Of a stretch of 16,615 nucleotides of DNA, positions 14,605 to 16,615 are shown piece after piece. Made by a program: the position numbers and the translations under genes. Source of the stretch: JAUVKA01 sp964465145 (lineage in GTDB: Bacteria; Bacteroidota; Bacteroidia; Bacteroidales; UBA12481). Position 1 is the stretch's first letter. Each line of letters begins with the position of its first letter. The stretch spans positions 1 through 16,615 of the forward strand of contig CAYXJR010000087.1 in NCBI GenBank assembly GCA_964465145.1. Direction: 5' to 3'. Below the pieces are notes generated by a model. It ran no database searches and was not told the DNA's origin. It worked only from the letters and a program-made list of their open reading frames with translations.

Positions 14605-16464
14605 ATGATCAAATTATCACACTATTTCCTGGCACTTATTGCTCTTGCCGGCTGTTCCTCATCACCACAGGTTGAAATTCCGGCCCTGATACCAATACCC
14701 GTTACCGTGGAGGCTGGTGATGGAAGTTTTGAGTTGAATGATAAAACCAGGATTGCTATTAATGTTGATGATCCTGATCAGGTTAAACTGGCTGGGTATC
14801 TGAATGAAGAGTTGTTTTCTGTTGCAGGTTGCAGGTTGCAGGTTGCAGGTTCAGGGGGTAAGGGTGCAATCAGTTTTGAGTTTGCAGAAGATAATGGTGA
14901 TCAGGCTAATCAGGAGTCATACCAGTTGGATGTGGAGAAGGACAAAATTCGGATCGTTGCTGCAGAGCCGGCGGGTTGGTTTTATGGTATACAGACTTTA
15001 CTGCAATTGATCCCGGCAGAGAAGGGGAGAGATTTAAAAAAAGACAATGTTTTTATTCCTGTGGTTCATATCGAAGATTATCCGCGTTTTGAATGGCGGG
15101 GCTTACTGCTGGATGTGAGCCGTCATTTCTTCACTGTTGAGGAAGTAAAGGCCTATATCGACCAGATGGCAAAATATAAGTTCAATGTTTTTCACTGGCA
15201 CCTGACAGATGATCAGGGATGGCGGGTGGAAATAAAGAGTCTGCCTGAACTAACGGAGGTAGGCGCCTGGAGGGTGCCCCGTACCGGCCCCTGGTGGACT
15301 TATGATCCGCCGGCAGAAAATGAAGAAGCTACTGTCGGAGGGTTTTACACACAGGATCAAATCAGGGAGATTGTACAATATGCGTCAGACAGGTTTGTCC
15401 GGATTTTACCGGAGATTGATGTTCCCGGCCATTCCCTGGCACTCATTGCTTCCTATCCGCAATTATCGTCGTCAGAATTGCAATATAAAGTTAATCCCGG
15501 CAGCAAATTTTACACCATTGAGGATAATTCTCTCAACCCGGCCAAAGAGGAGGTTTACGAAGTTATGGACAAGGTGTTTACAGAATTAGCAGACCTGTTT
15601 CCCTTCGATTATATCCATGTGGGTGGAGATGAGTGTTACAAGGGATTCTGGAAGAGGGATAAACTTTGTCAGGAGCTCATGAAAAAGGAAGGCATGAGCC
15701 ACGTAAACGAGCTGCAAAGCTATTTTATCAAGCGTCTGGAAAAGATCCTGCAATCAAAAGGCAAGAAACTGATCGGCTGGGATGAGATCCTCGAAGGGGG
15801 CCTTGCCCCTGAGGCACAGGTTATGAGCTGGCGGGGGATGACAGGAGGGATTGAGGCAGCAAAGATGGGACACAAGGTCGTGATGACCCCTACCGCCCAT
15901 TGCTATCTCGATCTTTACCAGGGAGATCCCCAGGTGGAGCCCATAACATACAGTATGCTGAGATTGAGAGATGTATATCGCTTTGAGCCAGTGCCAGAAG
16001 GGATTGATGAATCACTGATCCTGGGCGGACAGGGAAATCTCTGGTCGGAGTCGGTATATACCCTTGGCCACGCCCAGTATATGACCTGGCCGAGGGGATT
16101 TGCCCTGGCCGAGGTTTTATGGTCTCAGAAAGAAGATCAGGATTGGGAGGATTTTGTCAGCAGGACCGAAGAACACTTTCAACGGCTGGATAATCAGGAT
16201 ATCAATTATGCTGTTTCGGTTTTTGATCCGATAATCAAGGCTCAAGGCTCAGGGCTCAAGGCTCAAGTGGTGATGGAGACGGAGGTTGAAGGCCTGGATA
16301 TCCACTATACCTTTGATGATAGTTTTCCTGATGATCATTATCCAAAGTACACTGAACCGATCCCTGTACCGAGCGGGGCCACTGTTCTCAGGGTTGTCAC
16401 ATACAGGAATGGTAAGCAGATGGGGAAACAGATGAGGCTGGAGATAGATAAGATAAGGAAATGA
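14605..16464 (+). CDS. GH20 beta-N-acetylhexosaminidase, lipoprotein
   Basis: This 619-residue protein starts with a lipoprotein signal (MIKLSHYFLALIALAGC, lipobox LAGC, C17), so it is probably on the outer membrane or in the periplasm. An N-terminal GH20b-type domain (about 25-155) precedes the GH20 catalytic barrel (about 160-515). Diagnostic motifs are FHWHLTDDQGWRVEIK (196-211), ILPEIDVPGHS (267-277) and HVGGDECYKGFW (338-349) with the catalytic D342-E343 pair, followed by IGWDEILEGG and GGQGNLWSE. A C-terminal beta domain (about 555-619) resembles the CHB_HEX C-terminal module. The family releases terminal beta-linked GlcNAc or GalNAc by substrate-assisted catalysis from chitin oligomers, glycoproteins or wall fragments. 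Two 7-base tandem arrays lie in the gene, one in the N-terminal domain (residues about 73-82) and one in the link to the C-terminal domain (about 545-554). It probably shares a transcript with the methyltransferase upstream. Confidence 0.95.
   Translation: MIKLSHYFLALIALAGCSSSPQVEIPALIPIPVTVEAGDGSFELNDKTRIAINVDDPDQVKLAGYLNEELFSVAGCRLQVAGSGGKGAISFEFAEDNGDQANQESYQLDVEKDKIRIVAAEPAGWFYGIQTLLQLIPAEKGRDLKKDNVFIPVVHIEDYPRFEWRGLLLDVSRHFFTVEEVKAYIDQMAKYKFNVFHWHLTDDQGWRVEIKSLPELTEVGAWRVPRTGPWWTYDPPAENEEATVGGFYTQDQIREIVQYASDRFVRILPEIDVPGHSLALIASYPQLSSSELQYKVNPGSKFYTIEDNSLNPAKEEVYEVMDKVFTELADLFPFDYIHVGGDECYKGFWKRDKLCQELMKKEGMSHVNELQSYFIKRLEKILQSKGKKLIGWDEILEGGLAPEAQVMSWRGMTGGIEAAKMGHKVVMTPTAHCYLDLYQGDPQVEPITYSMLRLRDVYRFEPVPEGIDESLILGGQGNLWSESVYTLGHAQYMTWPRGFALAEVLWSQKEDQDWEDFVSRTEEHFQRLDNQDINYAVSVFDPIIKAQGSGLKAQVVMETEVEGLDIHYTFDDSFPDDHYPKYTEPIPVPSGATVLRVVTYRNGKQMGKQMRLEIDKIRK
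14821..14848 (+). repeat. Perfect four-unit heptanucleotide array (GTTGCAG) in the GH20 gene
   Basis: Four identical tandem copies of GTTGCAG are followed by a degenerate GTTCAGG. They encode VAGCRLQVAG in the N-terminal domain. A 7-base change in copy number shifts the frame. Removing one unit puts translation into a frame that stops at 15010, leaving a protein of about 132 residues without the catalytic domain. Confidence 0.95.
16239..16266 (+). repeat. Four-unit heptanucleotide array (GGCTCAR) in the GH20 gene
   Basis: The units are GGCTCAA, GGCTCAG, GGCTCAA, GGCTCAA, preceded by a partial TCAA. They encode AQGSGLKAQ between the catalytic barrel and the C-terminal domain. The unit is the same as in the 9126-9209 array, and both arrays end in GGCTCAAGTG. 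Copy-number change by one or two units would alter only the C-terminal domain. Confidence 0.93.
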
Positions 16465-16471
16465 AAATAAT

Positions 16472-16495
16472 GGGTGGTCGTTTATGTACCCACCC
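16472..16495 (+). terminator. Small hairpin after the GH20 gene, possible terminator
   Basis: GGGTGG (16472-16477) and CCACCC (16490-16495) form a six-base-pair GC-rich stem with a 12-base loop, starting eight bases after the GH20 stop. There is no downstream T run, so termination is uncertain. The remaining sequence to the window end has no gene that I can see. Confidence 0.4.
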
Positions 16496-16615
16496 TAAAG
16501 GTGCAGTCTCAAAAATATCAGCCACTCTATTAATTGACTTAATCATATTTTTAATTACCCCTAGCCCGAGTTTCCTAGTTATCTAAAATCACAGGTATAA
16601 CAGGCTAATCTACAG

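Overview
The window looks like chromosomal DNA of a Bacteroidota bacterium, probably in or near Bacteroidales/Marinilabiliales. The evidence is moderate GC with AT-rich spacers, several lipoprotein or Sec signal peptides on saccharide-acting proteins, two sites matching the Bacteroidota -7 promoter element TAnnTTTG, weak Shine-Dalgarno sequences and tight gene overlaps. No rRNA, tRNA, CRISPR array or transposase gene was seen.

Left block (260-8042): two short operons converge. On the plus strand an exported beta-lactamase-fold serine hydrolase overlaps by one base (TAATG) a membrane protein of the ATP/ADP-translocase (TLC, Npt1/Npt2-like) class that carries a C-terminal HEAT-repeat region. 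On the minus strand an exported dikinase-like protein overlaps by four bases (ATGA) a second exported serine hydrolase. The dikinase-like protein has a phosphohistidine domain followed by an ATP-grasp domain, the order seen in plant glucan water dikinase rather than in PEP synthase. An ATP-dependent enzyme outside the cytoplasm next to a possible nucleotide carrier, with one serine hydrolase on each side, is the most unusual thing here. The inferred idea is a cell-envelope phosphorylation system supplied with nucleotide by the carrier.

Middle block (8177-10559): a putative glycosidase lipoprotein gene is broken by a frameshift between about 9728 and 9780. It also carries an in-frame array of twelve 7-base repeats (84 bases) between two well-formed protein segments.

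Right-centre block (10725-13739, minus strand): an OmpR-type response regulator, a HAMP-containing sensor histidine kinase, and a membrane-anchored coiled-coil protein, ending at a clear hairpin terminator. TAnnTTTG boxes lie in front of the regulator and in front of the coiled-coil gene.

Right block (13819-16464, plus strand): a class I SAM methyltransferase and, 24 bases later, a GH20 beta-N-acetylhexosaminidase lipoprotein. The GH20 gene holds two more 7-base repeat arrays. One is a perfect four-copy array near the N-terminus, where loss of one unit would truncate the protein to about 132 residues, so phase variation is possible. The last 151 bases hold a small hairpin and no gene.
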